Shown: positions 33,234 through 45,455, counted from the stretch's first letter. The stretch is 64,000 nucleotides of DNA from Galeopsis tetrahit (GCA_963675135.1 OY776122.1:18788881-18852880); one strand, 5' to 3'. The notes: a model not told the origin generated them from the sequence alone. Made by a program: numbers and translations.

Positions 33234-34615
33234 GGATTAATTCTAAATAAATACACCACCTTTAGTGTCAGTATTAATTTAATCACGACCTTTACGATTA
33301 TTGTAAAAAATCCCAACCCATCGTGTTGCAATTAGATACACATTTTTTTTTCTCCGGCATGATGTGGTTTGTCGGAGTTTGCCACGTCAGATTACACATA
33401 CTCTTTTATTATTATTATTATTTTTTTCACATCAAATTAAATTTTATATAAATAAAAATAAAATCTTATACAAATAAAAATAAAACTTGTGCTTCTTCTG
33501 CGTCTTTCTCAACTTCTCAAACTAATACAGTTCTTCTTCTTCTACGTCTTTCTCACCTCTCAAACTCCCAATTCTTCTCTTCTAACCCTAAAAATCAAAA
33601 TCATAAGAATGTAATCTAACACTAAAAATGGCAAAAAAGGAAAAAAATAATTGTAAAAAATCCTAAAAATAAAAAATCTAGGTACTTTGATAGGTGGAGC
33701 ATTCAACCATTGAATGGTAGAAGGATGTGGAAGATGGAGTTAGAAAGAGGTAAGGATGTGGAAGATGAGGAAGAGGGGTCTTGAGAAAATTCTAGAAATT
33801 TTACAAAATTGACAAGACATGGAATACACATGACTTGCTCTGTATGTAACAAAAAAAAAACATATATAGTGATTTAAAATGTCATGTTATTCTTTCCAAA
33901 AAATGTTGTTTGTCATGTTTGAAGAAAAATGGCAAACTAAGACATGAGTGTATTAATTTGCGAAGCCTTTGACACTATTATATGAGGGTAAGTTTCTTAT
34001 TTTATTAAATATTTGTATATTTCTTATAAATATATTGTTATATTCATTTTCCAGGTCGGTAGAAGAGGAGGTGGTGAGTGGTAGAATAATGCAACAGTTC
34101 AGTGAAGGGTAGAATAAGACAGTTGTAAATGTTTTGTACATTAAACTATGACTTTTAGTATGCTAAATATATTTTTTCAGAATATTTTTTATTCAATAAT
34201 TAAAGAATATCTGAAAAAAATAAATCACCATATTTAGATGATTTGTAGGGGATTTTAATTTTTAGGATTAGAATAAAAGAATTTGATTGAGTTTGAGAAG
34301 TGAGAAAGAAGTCAAAAGAGCTCTATTGATTTTGAGAAGGGGAGAATGAGAATTTGCTTGAGTTTGAGAAAGACGTAGAAGCGGAAGTTTTATTTTTATT
34401 TTTATAAGATTTTATTTTTATTTATATAAAATTTAATCTGATGTGAAAAAAAAAAGAATATGTGTAATCTTGACGTGACCACATCATCAATTATTGGCCG
34501 GAGAAAAAAAATGTGTATCTAATTGCAACACGATGAAAGGTTGGAGTTTTTTACAAAAGATCGTGATTAAATTGATACTGAGAATAAAGGTAATGTATTT
34601 ATTTAGAATTAACCC
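33234..34615. mobile_element. Long-TIR, MULE-like non-autonomous element
   Basis: Inverted repeats of about 250-270 bp: the left starts GGATTAATTCTAAATAAATA and the right, complemented, starts GGGTTAATTCTAAATAAATA. Paired blocks include GTTGCAATTAGATACACATT, CTCCGGC and TTCTACGTCTTTCTCA. Both flanks are T-runs (33226-33233 and 34616-34624), so a 9-bp poly-T target duplication is possible but not provable. The middle is AT-rich with no recognised gene. Confidence 0.75.
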
Positions 34616-34994
34616 TTTTTTTTTAGATTCATGGATTTTCCGGTAATCTTTTTTCGATATTCATAGTTATTTGCGATAAATTTTATCAAAAATTAAAAAA
34701 TATATATGTGACAGTGGTGATTCTTTGGCGAATAGTAGGTGTATAATTAGAATTTTAATGAAATGTGTTTTAATTAATAAAAGGGTAATAAATTGTTTAC
34801 ATGTAATTTTCTTTATAAAAAATTTGGGTGAACTCATAAAAGAAAAGGGGCAAATAATTGGAACTTATCTGAAAATTAAGTTCATAGGCCATGAGTAACA
34901 ATCAATCCATTTAGAAATTTAAATTCAGTTATATATGTAATTGATACGTACAAGTATTTGTCTTAATTCAATTCAATGAAAAATACTATTGTTA

Positions 34995-36021
34995 GGGTGT
35001 GTTTGGTTTGGGATTGGCCCATCCGAATTTGGATGGGCCATCCCATCCCATCTAGAGATGTCTATCGGGCTGGCCCTAGTCCTATAGGGCCAGCCCTACA
35101 GGATTACGGGCTAAACGGGTTAGAGCCTTAACCGGTTCATATTTAACGGGCCTACAATTGTTGGGACCTAACCCTAACCCTAGCGGGCCACGGGCTAAAC
35201 GGGCCACTAACGGGCTACAATAATTTTTTTTTCTTTTAAAATTAAAGTCTCAATTGGCACGTGCAACAAGCAAATAAAATAGAAAAATACATAATTAGTT
35301 AATAATCAGTAAATGAGAAAAAAAAAAGTATAATTTAAACACAATTCTAGATTGGTTCTTAATTTGACAAATAAAGCTAAACAAATATCATAATCTAATA
35401 AAAAATAGTAATAATGACTAATGAATGGTAATGAGCTTCTTAATGCTTATAGTTATGATTATTGGTCAAATGACCCAAAATTTGTTTTTAGGTTATTTAT
35501 TAAGAAAAAAAAAGTAACAACTCGGGCTAGCGGGCTGGCCCGATTTAGCCCACGGGCTAACCAGTCCGGGTCAAAAAAGCCCGGTTTTAAACGGGCCTAT
35601 AATTCATGAACCCTAACCCTGTATTTTTCAGGGTTAAACGGGCCAGCCCGGTTAGCCCGGCCCGGATAAACATCTCTAAATTTCCATCCCTCTCCATCCA
35701 AATACCCATTCAAATACTCATCCATCCCTATAATACATCTACATACCTATTTTTATACAATCACATCACTCTTTTTTTCTTTTAATCACTCATTCTCTCT
35801 CCTACTTTTCTTCCACACATTTATTCTCTCTCCTACTTTCTTCCACACATTTATTCTCACTCCTACTTGATTTGACATAAAGTTCTTAATCCACACCTAT
35901 TTTTCAATCTCAATCCAAACACAATTTTTATTCAATTACTATTCATGGATTGCCCCATCCATATTTTTCCAATCTCCATCCCCATCCCATCCACCACCAT
36001 CCCTAACCAAACAACAGCACC
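34995..36021. mobile_element. Tourist-like MITE, enlarged by a nested hAT-like element
   Basis: Starts GGGTGTGTTTGGTTTGGG; ends with the complement of GGTGCTGTTGTTTGGTTA. TTA is duplicated on both sides (34992-34994 and 36022-36024). The right part is the reverse complement of the element at 1086-1504, sharing CATGGATTG, a TTCTCTCTCCTACTTTCTT-type tract and other blocks. Without the insert at 35053-35678 it is about 400 bp, the same size as the first copy. Confidence 0.85.
35053..35678. mobile_element. hAT-like non-autonomous element
   Basis: Ends TAGAGATGTCTATCGGGC and, complemented from the right, TAGAGATGTTTATCCGGGC, of the YAGAGATG type seen in plant hAT elements. Both subterminal regions are rich in GGGCTAAACGGG and related words, in opposite orientation. 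An 8-bp target duplication was looked for and not found. Confidence 0.7.
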
Positions 36022-36861
36022 TTAGAGAATAAAATAAAGATTGTTCATTCACCGCATAGCAATTTGATTTAACTAGCTACTAAAATTTATTAATTAACTT
36101 GAATTACTAAAATTAATTAAATAAAGTGCAGGAAGACGTTAATTAGTAATTGAAATCAAACTTGTCAAATTACAATAGACACCATTAGATTTTGACAAAC
36201 CCTTACAAAAGTTTTGAAATAAACAATAGGCACCTGCCTTTGACTCAACAAATCAATCTCTCAATAAAATTTGAAACAGTAATATTATTATTGACTTTTA
36301 CTCCTCTAATTTTGTTTCATCATATTTTTTTTTGCCTTTCCAACATGTATGTAATCATATCCCATATAATCTTCCAAATAGTGTATGTAATCATATTCTA
36401 CATTATATATGCTACTGTGTCCGTCAAACCCTCCTTCCTTTCCACTCCATGTTATACTACCTCAAATTTTGTATGTAAGAGAAATTAATTTAATTTTACT
36501 AACTTTTGGATTTTATTCCAACACCACTTATTATATTTATAATACTGATTAATGAAAGGTTTTTTAGATTCTCTACAACCTTCAATAATTATCTACCTAT
36601 CCAAAACTTTTTAAAATTATTTTAGAATTCTCCACATTTACCATTTTAGCATTTTACTTGGTTTTAGGAATAAATAAAAAATTGTAATATATAAATTTTG
36701 TTTATTTTTTGTTACTTATTTTGCATATTTTCCTATAGATCTAATGTCCTTTAAAATTATTTTAGAATTCTCCAAATTTACCATTTTAGCAGTCTACGTA
36801 CGTGGTTTTAGTGATAAATAAACGGGTTGTACTCTTGTATACCAGTTACACACATGTAACT
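36022..36861. other. AT-rich intergenic DNA, nothing firm
   Basis: No gene or element ends. TTTTAAAATTATTTTAGAATT and the following CTCCA.ATTTACCATTTTAGCA words occur twice (about 36609 and 36751), roughly 142 bp apart. Confidence 0.5.
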
Positions 36862-36988
36862 GGATCCAATAACACATGATTCATTTACTATATCTGATCC
36901 AATAACCCATTACAAATAACACATGACTCATTTACTATATCCAATCCAATAACTCATTACAAATAACACCTGATCCATTTACTATATC
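36862..36988. repeat. 46-47 bp tandem repeat, about 2.7 copies
   Basis: Units begin near 36862, 36896 and 36943 and share GATCCAATAAC, CATTACAAATAACAC and CATTTACTATATC. The first lacks an internal block of about 13 bp. Confidence 0.85.
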
Positions 36989-37713
36989 AATTTAGCACAT
37001 AGATTTTTTTCATGTCCCTTTATTTTACTTCAATTAATTATTTTTTTAATTTTATCATTAAAAAAATAATACTCTACTAATTTTTTAAAATTTAATTTAA
37101 TTTTTTTATTTTATTGATATTTATATTTCTCTTTTTAATATTATTTTTAAATTTTATTTTTCTTCTTATTTATCATTTGTGTTTCAAATATGATAAATTT
37201 TTCTAAAATTTTAAATTCTAATAAGAAAATTTTAAAAATAATATTAATTATTTTTTAAGTATTAAATAGTATAATAATAATAATTTGTTTTAAAAAATAA
37301 AACTTTTATCCCTCTTAGCTGCAAGTGTTCAATTTTATTGGTATTATTTTACTTTAATTAATTGGTGTATAATTTTCACCTTAACCTTTTAAAATTTTAC
37401 TTCATTCCTTACAAATTTCATTTCGTTTTACATTGTTTAATTATTTTTAATTCGAACTTTCATTTTTTAATCACTTTATTTTAGTTTTTTATGAATATAA
37501 TTTTTAGTTTATAAGTGTTATGATAACAGTTGATAAGTATTACGGTATATTATTAGTTAATATGCAGTACTGTACGTATTAGTTCATATACAGTATAATA
37601 TTAGTTTATATTGGTACAAGTTCTAATGTTTTCGAGTTCCGAGTTCACATACTTTATGGTACTAGTTCAAATATAGTATAGTGTTAGTTCACATATTGTA
37701 TAGTATTAGTTCA
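36989..37713. repeat. AT-rich DNA; family A repeat copy 2 from about 37330
   Basis: 37330-37713 is similar to 27390-27826 and 32083-32330. It is cut off at 37713 by the 3' LTR of the Sirevirus-like element. 36989-37330 holds nothing recognised. Confidence 0.55.
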
Positions 37714-39681
37714 TGTTGGTCCTGAAAGGAGTATATAAAAAGTGTATGGGGGGGGGGGGAATACACTTGTATGCAATTCTTTTCAACTTGAGATCAAACC
37801 AAGACTCAGCAAGGTTGTCTTGGACAACTCTGCTGAAGATGATTAACTCTTCTAAGATAATCAAACTACTAAGTACTATTGAGTACTTAGTTGAATAACT
37901 ATCTAAAGGAGTTATATGTGCGGAATAGTGGTTGGCCCTTTAAGTTTAGACTCCTTAAGATTCTGAAATCACTTTGTCAATCCAATGCAATCCAGTTCAG
38001 TTTCAGGGAACTTGTCCAAATCAGTTTTGCACAGTCTTTGAATATGTATCTTTTGAAAGATCAGTTTTGTGTGCAGTGTTGAATGAATGTAAGTACTTTG
38101 TAAAGTAAATCAACACAGGAGATTTATAGTGGTTCAGAGTCTCAAGCTCCTACATCCACTTTCCCTGATTTAACAGGATAATTCCTTCTCTCTTGGAATT
38201 AACTTGTTTTATAGTGCCAATGTGCACTTGATCAAGAACACCACTCCTTGGTGAATTGATCCCTAGGATGTCTAGAGTCCTAGTACCCTCTTCTCAACTC
38301 AGAACTGAACTGTTCTTCTCTCAACAGTCAGTTCCTACCACTTCTACTACTACAACCTTCTCACTTTCTCACTTGAAAGGGGTAAGGATTGAAGTAAGGT
38401 TCCAACTAATGAGATATCCTTTACAATGGAGATCAGTGTATAAGGATAGGATATCTCTCTAAGCTTGTGTATGAATATACAATTGGGATCAGCTTAGAAG
38501 AAGTGTATAAAGACTAAGATAGTCTCTTTGAAAGCTTGTATGTTCTATGAGCTTCAGAATACTTGAGTAGTTGGATTCTGTTGAGGTGCTTTCAAATGGT
38601 CTTCACACTTCTGTATTTATAGACAAAATGGAGGATTTGCCCGTTGGAGAGGCAGCCCCAAATTGCTATAAATGTCTTCCTTGAGTTCTTCAAACTGGAA
38701 GACAGATTCTTGATAGTGACATGTCCTCATTTGGGTAATAAACGGCTTGTAAGACTTTGTCTTCATTCTGCAGCACTTTTCCCAATGTTTGACTTCTTGT
38801 TAGGACTTGGACATGGCTTCTGAAGATTGATCCAATGATAGGACAACATTCCTTATCAAGTGGACAACTCTTCTTATCACTATTAGCAGTCTTGCTTATC
38901 AGCAAGGTTGGCTTGCTCTTCTTCAGATGACTTGGCTCTTCCCTTTATTTCACTTTAAAGTGATCTTAGCATGTTGTATTGTAATTCTTTAGGGTATGGT
39001 TGTCTCTAATTCTTCAGCATAGTTGACCTTCAACCTTTAGACAATCTGTTCTGATTCAATCATGCTGAGACAACTCTTCTGGACAACTCTTCTGATCAGC
39101 ATACTTGGTCTTTTAGCATCAGAGCATTTTTCACATAGAGTTGGCTTCTCTGGACAACTCTCCTGATAAAAAAACCTTTGAGTAGCCTTGTCCTTTTGAG
39201 CTAGGTAAACTTGTTCTTGCATATGGCTAGCTTCTTTGGACAACTCTCTTGATCAGAGTCATTAAGCTTGTCCTTTTGATTTTACCAATCTTGCATATGG
39301 ACAATTTCTCTGGACAACTCTCCTGATCAGAGCATCTTATTGGACTTGTCCTTTTGAGCTTTACAATCTTGTTCTTGTATAAGGACATCTTCTCTGGACA
39401 ACTCTCCTGATCAGAGCATTTGATGTTTCATAGAGTGTCCTTGATCATAAGTGATAGTTCCAGAATTTGAGCCTTGAGGGGACTTGATCTTGATCATCTT
39501 CAAAGCATAGGTTCCCCCTCAAATTGTGCATCTAATTGTCTAAGAGCTGCCTAACATTTCAGCTTCTCATCTAGCCTTATGCTATGTGCTCTAACATTTT
39601 TAGAACACTATCAATTTGACTTAGGCATGTCTCAGGGGGTTTTGGTAATTAATCAAAACATATCTCATTTTATTCCCAACA
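37714..39681 (-). repeat. 3' LTR of the Sirevirus-like element
   Basis: 1,968 bp, bounded by TGTTGG and CCAACA. It contains a run of 12 G at about 37748-37759 (10 in the other LTR). From about 38860 to 39420 there are six or more copies of a word close to GGACAACTCTCCTGATCAG, embedded in units of about 70-90 bp that also share CTTGTCCTTTTGAGCTT and AATCTTGTTCTTG. The CTGATCAG core is palindromic. Confidence 0.92.
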
Positions 39682-39696
39682 ATTTCCCCCTTTTTG
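39682..39696 (-). other. Polypurine tract
   Basis: On the minus strand this reads CAAAAAGGGGGAAAT directly before the 3' LTR, the expected plus-strand primer. Confidence 0.85.
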
Positions 39697-41209
39697 ATGA
39701 TGCCAAAACCTACATATTCTAAGCAAAAGTGACTTGTCTACACCTATTACATATATCTTCAGAGGACATGACTAAGATCAATATTCCTGAAAAGATAATG
39801 TGTTAGTGTATTCACTGTTTTTGTAGGTTTCACAGATAGGCATAGAGAGATTTCTGTGATAATGTATCTTGATTCAAAAGTAGTTCAACTATCATTCATA
39901 TAAAAAATCATTACAAGCATGTTGATAGTTGAAGGTAACTTATCAGAGCATGAAATCATTACAAATCAAGATATACATACTAAACATAGGATCAGAGCAA
40001 GATAAACTATTTCAAGTATTAGAGCTGACTAATACAAGATATTCCAGATATCAAATTAGAATACATCAATTCTTGTATCAGATCAATTTAAACCATATCA
40101 GAGCAAACACCATGTCAATGCACATATCAGCAAGCTTGTCCAAATTTCAGCAGATTTGACCACATAGCAAAAATATCTTCAGATAAGATAATTTTTCATC
40201 CAGAAAGAGTCAGAAGACTTAGCCATTCTTAGAGATCATCCTCAGGAGGTGGCACCATCCCATATTGTGCCCACACTCTCCTCTTGAGTTCCATGGCTTC
40301 CTGGTTGGTTCCTTTAGGTCCAAGGGTCATCTTGTTCAGCTTCAGAATTTCTGTGAACTCCCTCAGAATCCTTGCTTGGTCAATCCATCCATCAAGCATT
40401 GGAGGCATATAGATGATAGGTTTGGGAGCATTGAGTTCAATTCTTGCAATGTCAGCAGCTGCAAGTAGTTGTTGATACAACTCTCTGTAGTATTCCAGCA
40501 TGAACTCAGTAAAGGCAGAGTTTGCATCTCCTCCATTCCATCTGTCAATGACATAATAGTCATAGACAAACTCACTCTTAGCCTCTTCCCATGTATCATT
40601 CAGTTGAATTGGCACCCATTTATCCAAGTGTGGATATTTGGTGTCCATTGGGATTAGAAGCTGAGGCTTCATCTTGCTGTAAGTTGCTCTTCTCCTTCTT
40701 GGTTTTTGAAAGTTTGCTCTTCTCTTATCTCTTGCTCTGTTAGCTTCTTCCATCAAATCCATTTTCTCTTGGGCCCTCATCATGGCCAGCTTCTGTTGTG
40801 TTTCAGGGTCTTTGCCATACCCTTCATGAAACAACTTTGATGGATCATGAGCTAGGACAGTTGTCTTCTTCTTAGGTTCAGATCCAAATCCTTCAGCAAA
40901 TAACTCTTCAATGTCTTCAGTGGACTTGGGACCTTCAGCACTTTTGGCAGATTCAGAAGATTTGTCAGCTTTGGGCTCTTCAGCAGTTTTGGCTTTCTTT
41001 GATGTAGGCTCATCCTCATCAATTCTGAATTCAGGTGGAAGATCAAGGCTGCTAGGAAAATCAGTGAATGTCTCAACTTGTCTTTTCTTACCTTTTGCCC
41101 TCTTGATCTTTCCTCTAGTTTGGACACCTTCATCACCTTTGTCCAAACCAGACACTTCACCACCTGGTCTTTGTTGTAACCTCATCCTTTCTTCTTGAGC
41201 TGAGGCCAT

Positions 41210-41245
41210 AGAATTCTTCAAAGCAAGTGCTAATTGTTCTTCTTC
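41210..41245 (-). other. UIM-like motif 2 in the extra ORF
   Basis: EEEQLALALKNS fits the same acidic, L-x2-A-L-x2-S pattern. It is preceded by LEELN and followed by MASAQEE, again a short amphipathic helix. Pattern match only. Confidence 0.6.
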
Positions 41246-43747
41246 ATTCAATTCTTCCAAGTTCAGCACTTCAGGCTCTTTTCCTTTTCTTTCAGCAACT
41301 TTGTCTTTCCCTTTGACTGGGCTTCCAATCACCAAGACACATTTTGCTCTAGCTCTTTCCCTTTCCCCCTTTTTGGCAGCATCAAAACACTGGGGCTTTA
41401 GGTCACTCATTGTTGAAGCCATCAGGGATTGGGCCTGGTTTAGGGACTTCATCTCCTCCAACAAATATACATTTTCATCATGTATATTTTGCATTCTATC
41501 ACTGCTCAAGCTAAGAAAAGCTAGAACAGGCTTCATCTTTTGTTGGACAACCTCCTCCAAGGTTGCTTTCAGGGATGCATCCAGTTGGGTTTTAAGAAGC
41601 TCAGTGAGGTTGGCCACTGCACCTTCAGCAATTTTGGCCAATACCTCTTGAGAAAACTTTTCAGAGGCTGCTTTTACCATAGCTACCCTTTGCTCTTCAG
41701 CTCTTTTCTTTTGTAGTGCTGTCTTCTTTCCAAGAGCTTGCTTGACAGTAAGCCTGAGAGCCTTGACATTGGCATTGTGATTGTCTCTCAGCAGCTTTTG
41801 CTCTTTCTTGACCTCCTCTGAGATGGCTTCCATGGTGGATTTGGCATTTTGTACTTCAGTGGAAATGGTTTGGAGGCCAGTTTCCACACCACTAATCCTT
41901 GCTTCAAGAGTTGGTAGCACAACATCTTCAGAGCCAGTGAGCCTCATTTCTACAGATGCTAGAGTCCTTCCTTGCTCATTCAATGCTCCTGAAGTTTCAG
42001 CATGAGCAGATTGGACTTGATGAGCCAAGGAGTCCAACTTCTCTGATTGCATTCCAAGTAAGGCCTGAGCTGAGCCTGTATCTACTTGGATAGGTGCATC
42101 TGTTAAGAACTCATCTGCAAAGATTTGGTCAAGAGAGATACCTGCAATATTAGACAAATCAAACAAGTTAGGAAATAAACACTCATCTCCCTCAATTTCT
42201 TTTGTATAAGACTCTGATACATCATCAGTCTTCTTCTCATTTTCAACTCTTTCTTTTCTCCCTTCTTTTAAGATGTTCTCACCCAAGGAATCAGGCCTCC
42301 TTTCATCAAGGGATTCCTGAAGTTCAGATTTGACTTCAAGAATAACCTGTCCTTCCTCACTTATTCCACCCTCATATGGTGGTACACTCACTATCTTAGT
42401 GATGACTACCTCTCTTTCATCCACAACTCCCTCTGATTTTTCAACTATTCTCTCCTTTTCAACTCCTTCTCCTAAACCTGCAACATCTTCACCTTCAACA
42501 AGGTTCAAAGATGGCAGTTGTGAGGAGATCACAGTGCTTATCTCAACAGCCACTGAGTCATCCTGAATGATTAAAGGCTGATCAGTGTCCAACTCTTCTG
42601 ACACTGAATAGGCCTTAATCAAACTAGCCTCTAGTACAGGAACCTCAACATCTTTAGGCTGTGCCTTGGGTTCAGAAGAACCTTCATTGGCAGATGTGTC
42701 CTTGGTTGTGTTACCACCCTTGTTCAACACCTCTGATGACACAGAGCCTTTCCTATGGTAGGTTCTAGGAGGGTTGGAAAGTCTATCTGCTACAGAAGAC
42801 TTGGGTTGAGAGGGTTCAGGGAGGTTGGCTTGAGGGGTTTCAGGAGGGTTGGGATTTGAAGGGTTTGAGGGATCATCAGGGGAATCATCATCATTGGAGC
42901 TACTGTCAGGGTGTTTGATTCCCTTAGCTTTTCTTTCTTTCTCCTCCTCAATTTTATCAGCTACTAGCTTTGCAAAAATTTCCTCATCAATGAGAAATCT
43001 TGTCTTTGAAACTCCAGCAAAGTTTATCAATCTGTTCTCCTCTATTTGCCACCAGTTTGCACCCTTATCTTGTATGACTTGTGATATCTCCATCATAGAC
43101 TTGTCTTTTACATCAACAAGCATTCTTAGATCATGAAATATCTTCTGAATTCTTGGAAATTCAGCAAGTTGTGGATACAAGCTGTCCACAGTAGCCTTTG
43201 CTCCTCCTCTGAGCATACTTTCATAAGTATACTCCTTCTCATCTCCACTTGAATGGGGACTTTGGGTTATAGGGGAGTTGGCTCTGGGTTCTCCTAGAGT
43301 GGCTTCAGGGAGGTTTAATTCAGGGATGTTCGCTTCAGAAAGGTTTGGTGCAGTAGAAGGTGCTTCAGTTGCTTTTGAGAGCAATGAGTCTGAAGGGGCT
43401 TTACTCAGGGGAGTTGGCTCATTGAGTGCATGTTCTAAGAGCTTTGAATAATTGAGCATGGATGAGTCAAGGGGAGACAGGAGTCTTGTCTCATCTACTG
43501 CTAAATCTGCAAGCACATCAATGCCACTTCTTTGCACATTCCCTTCTGGTGAGTATCTCTTAGTGAGATTTACAGGGGTAATGGGTTGGTTGGAAGGGGT
43601 AACATGGGTTTTAGGGGAGTTGGGATCAAGATCCTAAATTTCAGGAAGGTTGGCCTCTTTGGGTTGACCTTCAGGGACTTTGGATTCTGGAGTTCCAGAA
43701 CCAGATGAATTAGTCCTTGATATGGATTTGGTCCTGCTTTCAGCTCT

Positions 43748-43783
43748 GCTCTCCCTTAGAGCCAATTGAAGAGACCTTTCTTC
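43748..43783 (-). other. UIM-like motif 1 in the extra ORF
   Basis: EERSLQLALRES fits the ubiquitin-interacting pattern of acidic residues, then L-x2-A-L-x2-S. It lies in a short predicted helix (LELQEERS...RESRAES). It is just outside the duplicated segment and so occurs once. Pattern match only. Confidence 0.6.
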
Positions 43784-44965
43784 TTGAAGCTCCAACACTT
43801 TCTCAGTAGGCTTGGCCCTTCTCTTGCTGGCCCTACTGCTTCCACTTCCTTCCTTTTCAGGGACAACTTCCCTGATTCTCTTATCACCCTTCTTCTTTTG
43901 CCTTGTCTCATTGTACTTCCTCCTCAACTCTTCTGAGTGGTCAGAAGGCACACTCACTCCCTCTTCTGCCACTGCATCAACTTCAGCTGATGCTCCTGAG
44001 GCTTCTCTTGAGGACAATTGAGACATTTTCCTTGTTTTGACAGCCCTGGCCTTGGTTCTCTTCTTCATCTTAGGCTTTTCTTCAACCTGTTCTTCAGCAG
44101 GTTTGGCCATAAGCATCCTTCTCCGTTCAGTTTTCTTGCTGAGCTTTCTGAACAAGATCTTTTGGGCTGGGAGGGGCTTTGCAAAGGTCTACATTTGAGA
44201 ATAGTGGGAAAACCTTTCAATCAGCCAGCTTGCCCTGGTGCAATACTTGATTTTCCCTTCTAGCACCACCTTGTTGTGAGTTTTCACTTTGAATTTTGCC
44301 TTTTCCTTCATCATCTCAGACATGATGAAGGTCCTCCAATCAAATTTAATGCCCTTATCACTAGCATCAATAATGGCAGCCATGATTCTGATTCTTGGAT
44401 GGCTGACCTGCTCCAAGCTTCCAGTATTGCTCAAGAGACTCTTAGCAACTACCTCAAAAAGGTTGAGAAATTCTGGCTTGAGAGTCTTCTTGTTCTGTGT
44501 TGAAGAAATGGGGCCTGGAACCAATAGCCATTCTTGAACTATCTCATCTTCATGGCCAGTACCATAAACTTCTGGATTCCTTCCCTCATAAGGCAATCCA
44601 AAAGCTCCTTCCAGATCTTCTGAGGAGAATTTCACTCTATGAAATCTCTCTTCTTCCTCTCCTTCTGCAGTGTATGACAACCTTGTGGAAACTTCACCAT
44701 CTGCAGGTTGACCTCTCCATTTGAGAAAGGCAAAGAATTCTGCCATGTAGCTTTCCAAGCATGAGCTTGGTCTTTCTTCCATGAACTTTTGAAGTCCAGC
44801 TCTCCTCAACCATCTCAAGGTTGGTGTTATTTCAGGATCCTCACTCTCAAAGGATACTATGGGCTCAAAATGAAGATTGTTTTTGTTGCTTAAGTAGCCA
44901 AAATCAAGGTCTAGAGCCTTGTTTGAGAAATCAATGAGCATCTCTGGTCTAACTTTGGGGGCCAT

Positions 44966-45455
44966 TGAAATTTGCAGAGAAAATTTGAGAGAGTTTGAAG
45001 AAAATTTGAGTTAGGGTTTCGAATACTTGGGGAAGAAGTGTTCGTGGGGGATCTTAAGACTTGTGAATATTCTAAAAAGAATGTTTGTCAATGAGTTGGT
45101 GAGGTCTTGATGCAATTCAAAGGTGAACAAAAATGGAAATCCAAAATGAACGGCTAGGATTGATTTCAGGGGAGTTGTCCATTTTTGATCCAATGGTCAA
45201 AAACCAATGTAACAGTGAAAGAACTGTTTTATTCAAAAACGTGGGTAGTTTTTAATGTTTGTTTAAGGCTGGGGGTTTTTCGAGATAGATCATGTCCCAA
45301 AAAGTTTAATGCAAACAAGAGTTAAATCTTAGCATTTAATGCATGGAAAGTGACCTTTTGGGTGGGAGATAAATTAAATCCCAGAAAGGTGAAAACTGTA
45401 TTTCAATGGGACAGATTTCGAAATAGACAATGATCACTTAAAGTAGGTGCTTATC
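44966..45455 (-). other. pol-aORF spacer, copy A, left part
   Basis: Untranslated leader of the extra ORF, matching 55648-56136 almost base for base. It ends at the target site TTATC (45451-45455) of the Gypsy-like insertion. Confidence 0.75.

Larger units (their letters stand above)
40229..44965 (-). pseudogene. Very long extra ORF (env-position aORF), two in-frame stops
   Basis: One continuous frame of 1,579 codons including its terminal stop lies downstream of pol, where Sireviruses can carry an env-like ORF. It starts ATG at 44965 (MAPKVRPEM). Codons 259 (44189-44191) and 444 (43634-43636) are TAG; the duplicate at 54480-55647 has CAG at the first, so the ancestor was open. Residues 1-258 resemble the 'putative plant transposon protein' type of domain (from memory). 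Next come a Lys/Arg-rich stretch, a Ser/Pro/Glu-rich middle with recurring NLPE words, a predicted coiled coil at about 1005-1175, and a globular-looking C-terminus from about 1430. Two stretches match the ubiquitin-interacting motif: EERSLQLALRES (residues 395-406) and EEEQLALALKNS (1241-1252). LFAEGFGSEP and LFHEGYGKDP form a short internal repeat. I see no signal peptide or membrane segment, so 'envelope' is not supported. It is much longer than the Sirevirus env-like ORFs I know of. Confidence 0.8.

Noticed and set aside
35045..35686. 8-bp target duplication for the nested hAT-like element
   Set aside because: Flanks ATCCCATC and AATTTCCA do not match; duplication lost or boundary slightly off.
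37709..37713. GTTCA as a confirmed target duplication of the Sirevirus-like element
   Set aside because: The other flank lies outside the window.
40265..43637. Many plus-strand open frames opposite the extra ORF
   Set aside because: Antisense shadows of a long coding frame; no independent motifs.
40229..44965. Calling the extra ORF an envelope protein
   Set aside because: No signal peptide, membrane segment or glycoprotein features were visible; only its position resembles env.
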